In this document: positions 9,016 to 17,546 of the stretch, piece after piece
Layout of the letters: each line of letters begins with the position of its first letter
Numbering within the stretch: the first letter of the stretch is position 1
Source of the DNA: Dyadobacter sp. CY326
GTDB lineage: Bacteria; Bacteroidota; Bacteroidia; Cytophagales; Spirosomataceae
Direction of reading: 5' to 3'
NCBI RefSeq assembly: GCF_021390515.1
Contig: NZ_JAJUXI010000006.1
Span: 1-64,000, forward strand
Length of the DNA stretch: 64,000 nucleotides
Translations under genes and position numbers: made by a program
The notes under the pieces: generated by a model
Database searches by the model: none
What the model saw: only the letters and a program-made list of their open reading frames with translations
What the model was told of the DNA's origin: nothing

Positions 9016-10287
9016 GTGGATATTTTCGAGAAATTGCGGAACAACTCAGGCCCCATCGGGACACCTGCCAAAATGCTGAATAGTCACCACTATTTTTCTT
9101 TTCCTATGCTGGAAGGGGAGTTGGGTCCGCGCATGAGATTTATGGGTCGTGAGGTGTTGAATTGGAGCCTTAATAATTATTTGGGGTTAGCCAATCATCC
9201 GGAAATTAGACAAGCTGATACAGAAGCAACTGCGAAATGGGGCTTAGCCTATCCAATGGGAGCCAGAATGATGTCGGGCAACTCCTCGCTTCATGAGACT
9301 TTTGAAAAGGAACTTGCTGAATTTGTTGGCAAAAAAGACGCTTTCCTGCTGAACTACGGATATCAAGGCGTAATGTCTGCCATTGAATGTCTCTGCGATC
9401 ACCGCGATGTGATCGTTTATGATGCCGAATCACATGCTTGCTTGATCGATGGAATTCGCTTGCACAAAGCCAAATTGGGCGAGTATTACAAGTTCAACCA
9501 TAACGACATGGCGAGCCTTGAAAAAAACCTGATTCGTGCCACCAAGCTGGCGAATGAAAAAGGCGGTGGCGTGCTTGTGATTACAGAAGGCGTTTTCGGC
9601 ATGTCTGGTAAAATCGGTGATTTGAAAGCCATCGTTGAATTGAAGAAGAAATATGACTTCCGTTTGCTTGTTGACGATGCGCACGGCTTCGGAACAATGG
9701 GCGAAACAGGCGCGGGTGTTGGTGAGTTGCTAGGCGTTCAGAAAGAAGTTGACTTGTATTTCTCGACTTTTGCGAAATCAATGGCAGCAATTGGTGGATT
9801 CATTGCTTCCGACGATCCCGAGATCATCATGTTCCTGAAATATAACATGCGCTCGCAAACCTATGCGAAGGCGCTTCCGATGCCATATGTTGAAGGTTGC
9901 CGCAAGCGCCTCGAAATGGTTAAGACCATGCCCGAATTGCGTACAAAACTTTGGGAGAATGTCAAAGCAATGCAGGACGGCTTACGCGGAAGAGGGTTTA
10001 ACATTGGTGAAACAGAATCACCCGTTACGCCTGTGTTCCTGCACAGCGAAGGAGGTGTTCCCGAGGTGACCAGAATGGTGCGCGACCTGCGTGAAAACAT
10101 GGGTGTGTTTTGCTCGATCGTGGTGTATCCTGTTGTGCCGAAAGGACAAATCATGCTGCGCATTATTCCAACTGCCGCGCATACATTGGAAGACGTAGAA
10201 TATACGCTGAACGCATTTACTACATTGGCTGACAAACTTAAAAACCGGGTTTATCAGATTGAGGACGTTCAGGAAGTTGTAGAATAG
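9016..10287 (+). CDS. Alpha-oxoamine synthase (serine palmitoyltransferase or cysteate acyltransferase type)
   Basis: A fold-type I PLP enzyme of 423 residues that condenses an amino acid with an acyl thioester and releases CO2. Visible features are NWSLNNYLGLANHP, MGARMMSGNSSLHETFEKELAEFVGK, the AESHACLIDGIRL histidine block, LLVDDAHGFGTMGETGAGV, and the PLP lysine in YFSTFAKSMAAIGGF. In Bacteroidota this subgroup makes the long-chain base of sphingolipids from serine, or of sulfonolipids (capnine) from cysteate; KBL (glycine) and BioF (alanine) are less likely given the 423-residue length. Sequence alone does not separate serine from cysteate use. The start is GTG (GTGGATATTTTC), as no nearby ATG fits the family. 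It is monocistronic and ends in a strong terminator. Confidence 0.88.
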   Translation: MDIFEKLRNNSGPIGTPAKMLNSHHYFSFPMLEGELGPRMRFMGREVLNWSLNNYLGLANHPEIRQADTEATAKWGLAYPMGARMMSGNSSLHETFEKELAEFVGKKDAFLLNYGYQGVMSAIECLCDHRDVIVYDAESHACLIDGIRLHKAKLGEYYKFNHNDMASLEKNLIRATKLANEKGGGVLVITEGVFGMSGKIGDLKAIVELKKKYDFRLLVDDAHGFGTMGETGAGVGELLGVQKEVDLYFSTFAKSMAAIGGFIASDDPEIIMFLKYNMRSQTYAKALPMPYVEGCRKRLEMVKTMPELRTKLWENVKAMQDGLRGRGFNIGETESPVTPVFLHSEGGVPEVTRMVRDLRENMGVFCSIVVYPVVPKGQIMLRIIPTAAHTLEDVEYTLNAFTTLADKLKNRVYQIEDVQEVVE

Positions 10288-10309
10288 AAAATCTGCATTT
10301 TCTGCTTAC

Positions 10310-10343
10310 AGAGGGCTTTTTTCAAAAAAGCCCTCTTTTTTTT
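10310..10343 (+). terminator. Strong Rho-independent terminator
   Basis: AGAGGGCTTTTTT and AAAAAAGCCCTCT form a 13-bp perfect stem around a single nucleotide, followed by a T-run. It ends the oxoamine synthase transcript 22 bp after the stop codon. Confidence 0.9.
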
Positions 10344-10542
10344 GATTTTATATTGACGTTTTTCAGGCTGTTATATTATTGATTTACAGTGAGTTAGGTG
10401 TTTGCAATTAATTAATTGTATTTTAGAAGTGTTTTTTTTTGTTTTTTGGGTTGTGTAAATGCTTTTAATTACTAAATTTCGGTCATAACATGCGTTTTTA
10501 GCGTGTAGAAGGCATTTTTAAACTAAAAAACAAAACACAAAC

Positions 10543-10722
10543 ATGGCAAGATTTGATGAAGTTAAGGATCTGATCCTTTCACTGGAAGGCGATTTCGATA
10601 AGTTTTATGATAAAGGTAACCAAGCAGCTGGAACGCGCGTTCGTAAAGGTATGCAGGACCTTAAAACATTGGCACAGGACATCCGTGCTGAGGTTCAGAA
10701 CAAGAAGAACACGACAGAATAG
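10543..10722 (+). CDS. Small Hc1-like 'histone H1' family protein
   Basis: A 59-residue protein, MARFDEVKDLILSLEGDF at its start and VRKGMQDLKTLAQDIRAEVQ near its end. It matches the short Bacteroidota proteins annotated as histone H1-like protein Hc1 (PF07432). It is predicted to be a helical hairpin. Unlike lysine-rich chlamydial Hc1 it has about 11 acidic and 11 basic residues, so its net charge is near zero and DNA compaction is doubtful. It is monocistronic, with a 255-bp upstream gap in which TAAATTTC (10473-10480) resembles a -7 element. A strong terminator follows. Good codon use and a high density of conserved residues suggest an expressed gene. Confidence 0.85.
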   Translation: MARFDEVKDLILSLEGDFDKFYDKGNQAAGTRVRKGMQDLKTLAQDIRAEVQNKKNTTE

Positions 10723-10743
10723 TCTGCGAAGAATTATAAGCGT

Positions 10744-10782
10744 AAAAAGCCCGGGCATTTCGAAATGTCCCGGGCTTTTTTT
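10744..10782. terminator. Bidirectional terminator
   Basis: AAAAAGCCCGGGCATTT pairs with AAATGTCCCGGGCTTTTT around a CG turn, with one bulged T. T-runs on both strands let it end the Hc1-like gene (+) and the convergent MaoC gene (-), whose stop codon touches it. Confidence 0.9.
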
Positions 10783-11194
10783 AGAACTTCTCTGTATTAA
10801 TCATCGTCGCAACTCCTCTCGTCACAACCTTTTTAGTGTTCGCATCGACAATCTCCGTCGAAATCTCTGCAATGTGTTTATCTGCATTAATGGTTTTAAT
10901 TGTAAACACAGCTTTGTAGTCCGTCTCCACAAACATTGGTCGCAGGAATTCAAGAGTTTGTTTCAGATAGATGGACCCGAATCCTGGAAATTGCGTTCCC
11001 AACACTTTGGTAAAAACCGTGGCACCCAACATGCCGTGAATGATTGGCTTCTTGAAAGAAGTTGTTGCCGCAAACTCGGCGTCGAGGTGAATGGGGTTGT
11101 TATCGCCTGTCAGGTCGGCAAAGCGTTGCACTTCTTCCTGTGTAAATTTAAATTGCTGCTCAAAACTACTGTCTACAACGGATTCAATGTTCAT
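10781..11194 (-). CDS. MaoC-family (R)-specific enoyl-CoA hydratase-like protein
   Basis: A hot-dog-fold dehydratase of 137 residues. The hydratase motif FADLTGDNNPIHLD contains the catalytic Asp and His, and KKPIIHGMLGATVFTKVLG is the family's second conserved block. Members hydrate 2-enoyl-CoA with R stereochemistry in fatty-acid or polyhydroxyalkanoate metabolism; some act on other acyl thioesters. The start at ATG 11194 (MNIESVV) is preferred; the upstream in-frame TTG at 11224 would add ten unconserved residues. It is single-domain and soluble, with no partner gene beside it apart from the hibernation-factor gene upstream on the same strand. Confidence 0.85.
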   Translation of the reverse strand: MNIESVVDSSFEQQFKFTQEEVQRFADLTGDNNPIHLDAEFAATTSFKKPIIHGMLGATVFTKVLGTQFPGFGSIYLKQTLEFLRPMFVETDYKAVFTIKTINADKHIAEISTEIVDANTKKVVTRGVATMINTEKF

Positions 11195-11278
11195 AGAATG
11201 CGGATTACTGTAAGAAATGCTCAAAATTCGCTCAATTATCCGATTGTTGCAAACTGCCTTTCTTAGTCTAGAAAAACA

Positions 11279-11306
11279 AAAAAGTCGCCCGTAACCGGAC
11301 GACTTT
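11279..11306 (-). terminator. Terminator of the hibernation-factor gene
   Basis: On the minus strand AAGTCGTCCGGTTACGGGCGACTT forms a stem with one mismatch (AAGTCGTCC / GGGCGACTT) and runs into TTTTTTG. It lies about 25 bp after the stop codon of the 11332-11709 gene. Confidence 0.8.
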
Positions 11307-11331
11307 CTTGCATTGAATGCTATATATGAGT

Positions 11332-11709
11332 TTATTCCTCAGTTTCCTCCGCTATAACCGTAACGCCATCTTCTAATGCAACACCCTCAATCACTTTCGG
11401 TGCCCTGGCATTGTTACGCTTGTCTTTGAATTTTTTAACCTGCATTTTTAAAGTATCAATCGCTAAGTCGGTCGCCTCTTCAAACGTCGTGCCCTGCTCT
11501 CTCACAAACATCGTCCCACCCGGAACATAAAGTTTAACTTCAAGAAGTTTGGTCTGTGTTTTGGCATTATCACTTTTATCCAATTTCAAAAACACCTCTC
11601 CACTGGTAATACGATCATAAAACGTGTCGAGTTTATCTAATTTTTGTTGAATGAAGCTCAACAACTTAGGATCGGCGTCGAAATGAATCGCTTGCATTTG
11701 CAGTCTCAT
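11332..11709 (-). CDS. hpf: Short HPF/RaiA-type ribosome hibernation factor
   Basis: A 125-residue protein of the ribosome-associated inhibitor A/HPF family, which binds the 30S decoding and tRNA sites in stationary phase. MQAIHFDADPKLLSFIQQKLDKLDTFYDRI is the N-terminal beta-alpha unit (quoted in two parts: residues 4-18, then 19-33). TKLLEVKLYVPGGTMFVREQ and FEEATDLAIDTLKMQVKKFK follow. The long-form C-terminal dimerisation domain is absent, so this is the short form, ending in an acidic tail (VIAEETEE). ATG 11709 is chosen; the GTG at 11715 would add two residues. It is monocistronic with its own terminator. Confidence 0.9.
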   Translation of the reverse strand: MRLQMQAIHFDADPKLLSFIQQKLDKLDTFYDRITSGEVFLKLDKSDNAKTQTKLLEVKLYVPGGTMFVREQGTTFEEATDLAIDTLKMQVKKFKDKRNNARAPKVIEGVALEDGVTVIAEETEE

Positions 11710-11938
11710 AAGCACTTTGTTTTAAGGTAAAACATATTTAAAAACCGTTTTCACAACACATCCGTCGAGGAAAAGACTTTCAGTTTCGATCATCGCAATC
11801 CTAACTCCATTACGCGTTCCCAAGACGATTGTTGATCTTAACGATATATTAAATAAAAGGAAATAATGAGTTAATGTCAAGTAAACCCTGCTGTTTTTAA
11901 ATTTATTTATTTCCCCTTAAAACAAGCAAAATACACCA

Positions 11939-12241
11939 TTATGCCTCCTGCAAAAGTGTCCTGAAAGACACATATTGCCCGTTAAAAAGCTGATGGTGAC
12001 GCTCCTGTATGTCTGCTTGAAAATGCGTTTGATAGGCCAGAAAATCTTCCATTGTGCGGAAAGAAAACTGACAAGTGTAAGTGGAGCCTTCGTTTTCTAT
12101 TTCTGTCAGTAAGCGCAAAAGTTTGCATTCGATAGGCAGGGTCGTCGACAGGATTTCGGGAATCTGGACTGTCTTCATGTAATGCAGCCACTCTTTTTCC
12201 GCTGTATGACTGATGTTGACGGTGATGTTGAATATGATCAT
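11939..12241 (-). CDS. DUF4286 family protein
   Basis: A 100-residue soluble protein of a Bacteroidota-restricted family. The start MIIFNITVNI, the EKEWLHYMKTVQIPEIL block and the YTCQFSFRTMEDFLAY block are typical. The ferredoxin-like alternation of strands and helices suggests a dimeric alpha/beta barrel fold such as antibiotic-biosynthesis monooxygenase-like proteins, but no active-site residue is known to me and the function is unknown. It is divergent from the 4-TM protein at 12349, with a shared 107-bp regulatory gap. Confidence 0.85.
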   Translation of the reverse strand: MIIFNITVNISHTAEKEWLHYMKTVQIPEILSTTLPIECKLLRLLTEIENEGSTYTCQFSFRTMEDFLAYQTHFQADIQERHHQLFNGQYVSFRTLLQEA

Positions 12242-12305
12242 GATTTTTTGCTGTTCATGTTATGATTTGTTGTGCAAATATCAAGCATTATGCCCGATTG
12301 CGGGT

Positions 12306-12313
12306 TACATTTG
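12306..12313 (+). promoter_or_regulatory. Candidate -7 promoter element
   Basis: TACATTTG matches the Bacteroidota -7 consensus TAnnTTTG exactly and lies 35 bp before ATG 12349. No TTTG is found 19 bp upstream, so only half of the promoter is recognisable. Confidence 0.4.
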
Positions 12314-12348
12314 CATGCTTTTACTTGTTAACCATAAACTGATTTGAT

Positions 12349-12768
12349 ATGAATGCGCTTATACGTGCCCACTCAGGCCTCCGTTATGTAGTGTTAGGGC
12401 TGTTGATTGCGGCAATATTTGTTGCTTATTCCAATTGGCAAAAGCGCTCGGAGGGCGACAGCAAAGTGTATTTATTTGCATTCATTGCAACCCACACGCA
12501 ATTGCTGATCGGTTTGATCCTTTATTTCGTGAGCGCGAAAGTCGATTTTGATTTGGTAAGTGAGAAAGTGTTCCGGTTTTACACAATTGAGCACATTTTC
12601 ATGATGCTTATCGCGATTGTGCTGATCACATTGGGACGGATCAGATCCAAGAAACTTACGGGTGCAGACAAGCACAAAACAGTGCTTTACTTCTATGCAA
12701 TGGGGCTGATTATCATTCTGGCTGCCATTCCATGGCCTTTCAGAAATCTAGGAGCAGGCTGGTTTTAA
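12349..12768 (+). CDS. Small four-helix membrane protein (cytochrome b-like)
   Basis: A 139-residue protein with four membrane segments (about residues 12-30, 43-61, 82-99 and 114-130). Conserved-looking histidines sit at or near helix ends: RAHSGLRY, ATHTQLLIG and IEHIFMML. This layout recurs in small Bacteroidota proteins annotated as cytochrome b, where the histidines would bind haem; haem binding here is inferred. The C terminus ends IPWPFRNLGAGWF. It is monocistronic, with a hairpin terminator directly after it. Confidence 0.75.
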   Translation: MNALIRAHSGLRYVVLGLLIAAIFVAYSNWQKRSEGDSKVYLFAFIATHTQLLIGLILYFVSAKVDFDLVSEKVFRFYTIEHIFMMLIAIVLITLGRIRSKKLTGADKHKTVLYFYAMGLIIILAAIPWPFRNLGAGWF

Positions 12769-12774
12769 GTCATA

Positions 12775-12812
12775 TTTTCCAAGTCCGGACGTCTTGCCCG
12801 GACTCGGAAAAT
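12775..12812. terminator. Hairpin between convergent genes
   Basis: TTTTCC-AGTCCGG and CCGGACT-GGAAAA arms can pair with a few mismatches around an 8-9 nt loop, between the stop codons of two convergent genes. It is plausible as a bidirectional terminator; the T-runs are short. Confidence 0.5.
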
Positions 12813-12821
12813 TCAATGTGA

Positions 12822-13694
12822 TCACCCAAACAAGTCGCTTGAAAGATAACGGTCGCCGCGATCGCAAATAATGCAGACGATAACGCCTTGCTCCAATTCC
12901 TTCGCAAGCTCAATCGCCGCCCAGGTTGCCCCGCCGCTGCTCATTCCTGCAAAAATCGCCTCTTCCCGCGCAAGTTTCCGCGTCAACAGCACGGCATTGT
13001 CCTGCGTCACTTCGATGACCCGATCAACCCGTTCTTTTTCAAATATCTTTGGTAAATAAGCCACTGGCCATTTCCGGATGCCGGGAATGCTTGATCCGTC
13101 AGTTGGCTGGCAACCAACGATTTGAATGTCTGAATTTTGTTCTTTCAAATATCGCGAAACGCCCATAATGGTGCCGGTCGTTCCCATGGACGATACAAAA
13201 TGCGTGATTTTCTGATCCGTGTCTTTATAAATTTCGGGGCCGGTCGTTCTATAATGCGCTTTCCAATTGTCCGGATTAGCAAACTGATTCAGCATAAAAT
13301 AGCCTTCGCCTGCCGCCTTTTCTTCCGCAATGTCTCTCGCGCTTTCCATTGTTTCTGACAAAATCACCTTTGCACCATAAGCTTCCATGGTCAACACACG
13401 CTCCTTGGTTGAATTTTGAGGCATAATGATCTCAATGTCAAGGTCAAACAAGCGTGCAATCATGGCCAATGCAATGCCTGTGTTTCCACTCGTGGCCTCA
13501 ATCAGCTTTTTCCCCGGCGTTATTTCGCCGCGGTCTAGCGCGCCTTTGATCATGCTGAATGCTGCGCGGTCTTTTACACTGCCGCCTGGATTATTGCCTT
13601 CGAGCTTGCCAAAGATCTTAACATTGGGATTCGGACTCAGTTTTTTTAATTCAACAAGCGGTGTGTTACCAACCAGATCAAGAAGTGAGGACAT
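12822..13694 (-). CDS. cysM: Cysteine synthase B
   Basis: A fold-type II PLP enzyme of 290 residues that makes cysteine from O-acetylserine (or O-phosphoserine) and sulfide or thiosulfate. LVGNTPLVELKKL and NPGGSVKDRAAF, with its PLP lysine, define the N terminus. EATSGNTGIALA binds the substrate and SMGTTGTIMG binds the PLP phosphate. The end GMSSGGATWAA is also typical. The short length, GNNPGGSVKDRA and a C terminus without the CysE-binding extension favour CysM over CysK. It starts 6 bp after the stop of the lipoprotein hydrolase gene, so the two form an operon. Confidence 0.9.
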   Translation of the reverse strand: MSSLLDLVGNTPLVELKKLSPNPNVKIFGKLEGNNPGGSVKDRAAFSMIKGALDRGEITPGKKLIEATSGNTGIALAMIARLFDLDIEIIMPQNSTKERVLTMEAYGAKVILSETMESARDIAEEKAAGEGYFMLNQFANPDNWKAHYRTTGPEIYKDTDQKITHFVSSMGTTGTIMGVSRYLKEQNSDIQIVGCQPTDGSSIPGIRKWPVAYLPKIFEKERVDRVIEVTQDNAVLLTRKLAREEAIFAGMSSGGATWAAIELAKELEQGVIVCIICDRGDRYLSSDLFG

Positions 13695-13700
13695 TTACTG

Positions 13701-14909
13701 CTATTTTGTATCGATAAAAAATTGACGGGTGCCTAATAAAAAGACGGACAATGAGCTTGAATGATCGCCTCCCGGAACTGTTATCAACTGCACATTTGCG
13801 CCCAAAGCCTTCATGGTCGTGTAAGCCTTTTCTGAATTAAAATAAAAAACCAGCTTGTCCGCATCGCCGTGATACAATTGCGTGGGCACTTTTGGTTTCC
13901 AGTTGTAGACGTCATTATCAGCAATGGCGGCAACAAAACCTTCGTCTTTTCCATCATTCAGATCTTTCTTGAAACTGTCATTCAGAATGGAATCAAAGCT
14001 TTGGTTTATAGGCGTGCTGATGCCCACGTCGGCAATGCTTTTTGCAAAAGGCTCTTTGAAATAATAAGATGCCGGACGGTTCAACTTGTAAATGCGGTCA
14101 TACGTAAGCAAAACCCACAAATACAATGCATTGTAGGAAGCAACGCCGTGTGTTTTTGTATTGATTACATATTTCATGAAAGCCGTTTTGTCATACGCGC
14201 CAGCGCCACAGCTCGATGCCCTCAGGTTGAATTCCGATGAAGCTTCTTCCTCAATCATTTTTTGGAGAGACATTGTCGCATAACCGCCTTCACTGTAACC
14301 GGCAACATATAATTTTTCGTCCCATTTTACCGCAGTTTGGCCTTTTAAGAACTCTTTCGCCGCACGCAACATATCCAATGACGCCGATGCCAGACTGGCC
14401 CGGTGTTCATAAGGATGGGGGAGATCCTTGGAAGCGCCATATCCAATGTAATCAGGATAAGCAATAATGTAACCCATCGATCCGAACAATGCTCCGAATG
14501 AAGCGGCTTCGGCGCCGTCTTTAAAATTGGAAGGCGCAGACGAGTCGTCCCGGATCGTGCCATGCTGCACACTGATCATGGAAACCGCGTCTGTTGTAGC
14601 AGGAAGAATCAATGCGCCGGAAGCTGTGATTTCAGCTCCGTCAGTGTTTTTGGTTTTGTATGTGATTTTATAAACCTTGATGCCATTTTTTACATAACCG
14701 ATAAGCAGTGGGCTTAGGGCGCCGGCTTTCTCGGCAACCTGCTCTTTAGTGAGTTCGGTGATGACATTGCTTTCTTCAAGATATTGATTCTCTTGCGGCG
14801 GGTCTACCGGATTTGGCTGGTCATCCTTGCAGGAATACAACAGCAGCAAACTCCAGACAAATAGGATCGTGTATCTTTTCTGAAATACTGCGAGCGTAAA
14901 TTTTTGCAT
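13701..14909 (-). CDS. Exported alpha/beta hydrolase lipoprotein (secretory lipase-like)
   Basis: The 402-residue protein begins with a signal peptide and lipobox, LLLLYSC, giving a lipidated Cys at about residue 27. An acidic and proline-rich linker follows. The hydrolase part has the oxyanion-side block VQHGTIRD and the nucleophile elbow GYSEGGYA (Ser at about 206). The acid is probably in YHGDADKLV, and the histidine in PGGDHSSS near the end. This pattern fits the secretory lipase (LIP) group or related carboxylesterases. It is presumably on the outer membrane or periplasmic face. It is followed by cysM after 6 bp; no functional link between the two is evident. Confidence 0.82.
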   Translation of the reverse strand: MQKFTLAVFQKRYTILFVWSLLLLYSCKDDQPNPVDPPQENQYLEESNVITELTKEQVAEKAGALSPLLIGYVKNGIKVYKITYKTKNTDGAEITASGALILPATTDAVSMISVQHGTIRDDSSAPSNFKDGAEAASFGALFGSMGYIIAYPDYIGYGASKDLPHPYEHRASLASASLDMLRAAKEFLKGQTAVKWDEKLYVAGYSEGGYATMSLQKMIEEEASSEFNLRASSCGAGAYDKTAFMKYVINTKTHGVASYNALYLWVLLTYDRIYKLNRPASYYFKEPFAKSIADVGISTPINQSFDSILNDSFKKDLNDGKDEGFVAAIADNDVYNWKPKVPTQLYHGDADKLVFYFNSEKAYTTMKALGANVQLITVPGGDHSSSLSVFLLGTRQFFIDTK

Positions 14910-14923
14910 AATTTTTATTGGAA

Positions 14924-14966
14924 AAGGTCATCGTTCGAGTTTAGATAACGAACGATGACCTTTTTT
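14924..14966. terminator. 15-bp inverted repeat between two hydrolase genes
   Basis: AAAGGTCATCGTTCG and CGAACGATGACCTTT are perfect arms around an 11-nt loop. Read on the minus strand it lies after the 14987-15724 gene and before the lipoprotein gene, so it most likely terminates the first. The minus-strand T-run is only four T; the plus strand has six. Confidence 0.7.
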
Positions 14967-14986
14967 CGATCACAAAAGCTTTGATT

Positions 14987-15724
14987 TTATGATTTAATTT
15001 TTCCCATATACCAGGCAATCATCCGCGCCGTGGCATCGGGCCGTTCAACCATTCCCATATGACCGGCCTCTGCGAGAATAAAAGGATAGCTCTGTTTCGG
15101 AAATTCAGACAAACTAATGAGGCTTTCGAAGGGAATGAGCTTGTCCATCATGCCAATGATAAATAACACGGGGAAAGTCATGCGCATGAACACCGCTGTT
15201 CGGTCGGGGCGATTGCGCATCGCGATGATTCCTGCAATAAGCGCCTCAGCGGGAAGCTTGCCATAGCGCACAATGTGTTCCTTGATTCGATCAGGATATA
15301 GCTCTTTGAATCGCTCCCCAAAAAGATTTCCAGCCGTATTTTTCAGAAATGCCTCGGTTCCATGGTTTTTTAGCAGTTCAATGGTCTGGTTACGCTGATG
15401 TTTTTTGGCTTCATCATCGGCATAGGCTGTGGAATGGAACAATCCGAAGCCTTCCAGCATGTCCATGTATTTATCTGCGAAAGCGAGTGCAATGTATCCG
15501 CCCATGGAATGCCCGATCAGGGTGCATTTCGTAATGTTGGCGTTGGTAAGAAAGCGGTGCAGCTCATCAGCATAGTCTTCGACAGACCGGCAAAATGTGA
15601 ATAAGGAAATGTTGGGCCTTACTATTGTAAAATCCTCATTCAGCGCGGCATCAAGGTTGTCCCAAATCGTATCATCTATGCCATGCCCGTGCAGCAATAC
15701 CAAAGTTTTACGGTGTAGATTCAT
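14987..15724 (-). CDS. Alpha/beta hydrolase
   Basis: A cytoplasmic alpha/beta-hydrolase of 245 residues without a signal peptide. TLVLLHGHGIDDTIW carries the HG oxyanion motif, LIGHSMGGYIAL the catalytic Ser at about 94, MMDKLIPFE the probable acid, and AEAGHMGMVERP the histidine. The general pattern is that of MhpC/BioH-like carboxylic ester hydrolases; the substrate is unknown. It ends 21 bp before a strong hairpin, and its upstream gap to the acyl-CoA ligase gene is 115 bp, so it is probably a separate unit. Confidence 0.82.
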   Translation of the reverse strand: MNLHRKTLVLLHGHGIDDTIWDNLDAALNEDFTIVRPNISLFTFCRSVEDYADELHRFLTNANITKCTLIGHSMGGYIALAFADKYMDMLEGFGLFHSTAYADDEAKKHQRNQTIELLKNHGTEAFLKNTAGNLFGERFKELYPDRIKEHIVRYGKLPAEALIAGIIAMRNRPDRTAVFMRMTFPVLFIIGMMDKLIPFESLISLSEFPKQSYPFILAEAGHMGMVERPDATARMIAWYMGKIKS

Positions 15725-15839
15725 ATAGATTTGCGTTCAAGGTTGAGAACTTGTTTGGCTAAATATACATAAACCTTACGCTAAGCGCGCTTTTTTCGGC
15801 AATTGATTCAGTCGAAATGCCTTTGATCAGCGGTTATAT

Positions 15840-17546
15840 TTAGGCCACTGCTTCCTCACGCAATGCCCGGCGGAGGATTTTTCCAACATTCGTTTTAGGC
15901 AATTCACTCCTGAATTCTATTTGTCGCGGACATTTGTAACCGGTCAGGTTTTCTTTGCAAAAAGCTTTTACGATTTCCTCAGTAAGCGCCGGATCTTTCT
16001 TTACAACATATATTTTTACCAATTCGCCCGACTTTTCATCCGGAATGCCGACGCACGCAACTTCCAGCACACCGGGACATTGTGCCACGACGTCTTCAAC
16101 TTCATTGGGATATACATTGAATCCCGAGACGAGGATCATATCCTTTTTGCGGTCTACGATCTTGAAAAAACCGTCTGTATCTTCATAACCGATATCGCCT
16201 GTTTTGAACCATCTGCCGCTTTCGTCTTCAAAAATCACTTTCACCGTTTCGTCTGGGCGATTGTAATAACCGAGCATAATTTGTGGCCCTTTCGCACAGA
16301 TTTCACCTTTCTCTCCCACCGATGCCCAGGTTTCATCATCACGCAGAATGCGCATTTCGGTGCTTGGGAATGGCAGGCCAATGGTGCCTTGCTTATGGCG
16401 CTCGTCCAATGGATTAACTGACAGCACGGGAGAGGTTTCGGACAATCCGTAACCTTCAACGAGCGGGCAGTTTGTGACTTTTTCCCAACGTTCGGCAACA
16501 ACTTTTTGCAGAGCCATTCCGCCGGCAATGGTTATTTTGAGATCTGTAAAATCAACGGAAGCGAAATCAGGATTATTTAATAGGCCGTTAAACAGCGTGT
16601 TAAGCCCTGGAAATATGTTAAATCTATATTTTTTAATTTCCTTGATAAAAGCCGGAAGGTCCTTCGGGTTGGTGATCATCACATTAAGCGCTCCCCATTT
16701 TATGCCGCATAAGCCATTGATTGTAAGCGCAAAAACGTGATAAAGTGGCAAAGCTGCAATCAGAGTAAGCTGCCCTCTCGGAGGCGAAGTTCTTAATTTG
16801 GACATCAGCCATTCGTTAATGCCTTCAACATTGGCAATCAGGTTCCGGTGCGTCAACATTGCCCCTTTTGAAACGCCGGTGGTCCCTCCCGTGTATTGAA
16901 CAAACGCAATGTCAATTCCTGAAATGTTAGGCCTCTTATATTCCCGACCCGCACCGATGGACAATGCTTTGGAAAATGAAACGGCTCCCGAGACTTGATA
17001 TTTCGGGACCATCTTTTTCACATGCTTCACCACAGCATTAACGATCAGCTTTTTTGGAAAACCAAGCAGATCACCAATTTCCGTTATGATCACATGCTGA
17101 ATGTTTGTATTTGAAATGATCCTTTCAAGATTCGCGGCGAAGTTTGCCAGGATTACAATGGCTTTTGCACCGGAATCCTTAAACTGATGCTGCATTTCCC
17201 TCGGCGTGTACAATGGATTGGTGTTCACAATCACCAATCCCGCCCGCAATGCACCCATCATTGCCACCGGATATTGCAGCACATTGGGCATCTGAATCGC
17301 TATTTTATCGCCCTGACTTAGTCCCAAACCTTGCAGATAAGCCGCAAAATTCCGCGATAATTCGTCAAGATGACCAAAAGTGAGCGCCTTGTCCATGTTC
17401 GTGTAAGCAGGCTTGGCAGCGTTCTCACGAAAGCTCGTCTCCATCATTTCGATGAGCGAGGAATAGGCGTCTGGATTTATTTCATAAGGAATGCCTTCGG
17501 GATAATTTTTCAACCATGGATATGTATCCTTTGATATCGCAATCAT
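15840..17546 (-). CDS. fadD: Long-chain fatty acid-CoA ligase
   Basis: An adenylate-forming enzyme of 568 residues that activates fatty acids with ATP and CoA. The P-loop-like motif YTGGTTGVSKGAMLTHRN lies at about 217-234, and VEGYGLSETSPVLSVNP is the A5 region. The A7-A8 stretch is WFKTGDIGYEDTDGFF then DRKKDMILVSGFNVYPNE, and the catalytic lysine lies near the C terminus in PKTNVGKILRRALRE. The FACS signature is present, which favours FadD over acetyl-CoA synthetase. It acts at the inner membrane in fatty-acid uptake or recycling. It stands as a single gene. Confidence 0.9.
   Translation of the reverse strand: MIAISKDTYPWLKNYPEGIPYEINPDAYSSLIEMMETSFRENAAKPAYTNMDKALTFGHLDELSRNFAAYLQGLGLSQGDKIAIQMPNVLQYPVAMMGALRAGLVIVNTNPLYTPREMQHQFKDSGAKAIVILANFAANLERIISNTNIQHVIITEIGDLLGFPKKLIVNAVVKHVKKMVPKYQVSGAVSFSKALSIGAGREYKRPNISGIDIAFVQYTGGTTGVSKGAMLTHRNLIANVEGINEWLMSKLRTSPPRGQLTLIAALPLYHVFALTINGLCGIKWGALNVMITNPKDLPAFIKEIKKYRFNIFPGLNTLFNGLLNNPDFASVDFTDLKITIAGGMALQKVVAERWEKVTNCPLVEGYGLSETSPVLSVNPLDERHKQGTIGLPFPSTEMRILRDDETWASVGEKGEICAKGPQIMLGYYNRPDETVKVIFEDESGRWFKTGDIGYEDTDGFFKIVDRKKDMILVSGFNVYPNEVEDVVAQCPGVLEVACVGIPDEKSGELVKIYVVKKDPALTEEIVKAFCKENLTGYKCPRQIEFRSELPKTNVGKILRRALREEAVA

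Noticed and set aside
10607..11266. 219-residue plus-strand frame over the Hc1-like and MaoC region
   Set aside because: It crosses a strong bidirectional terminator and is antisense to the MaoC gene, whose motifs are clear.
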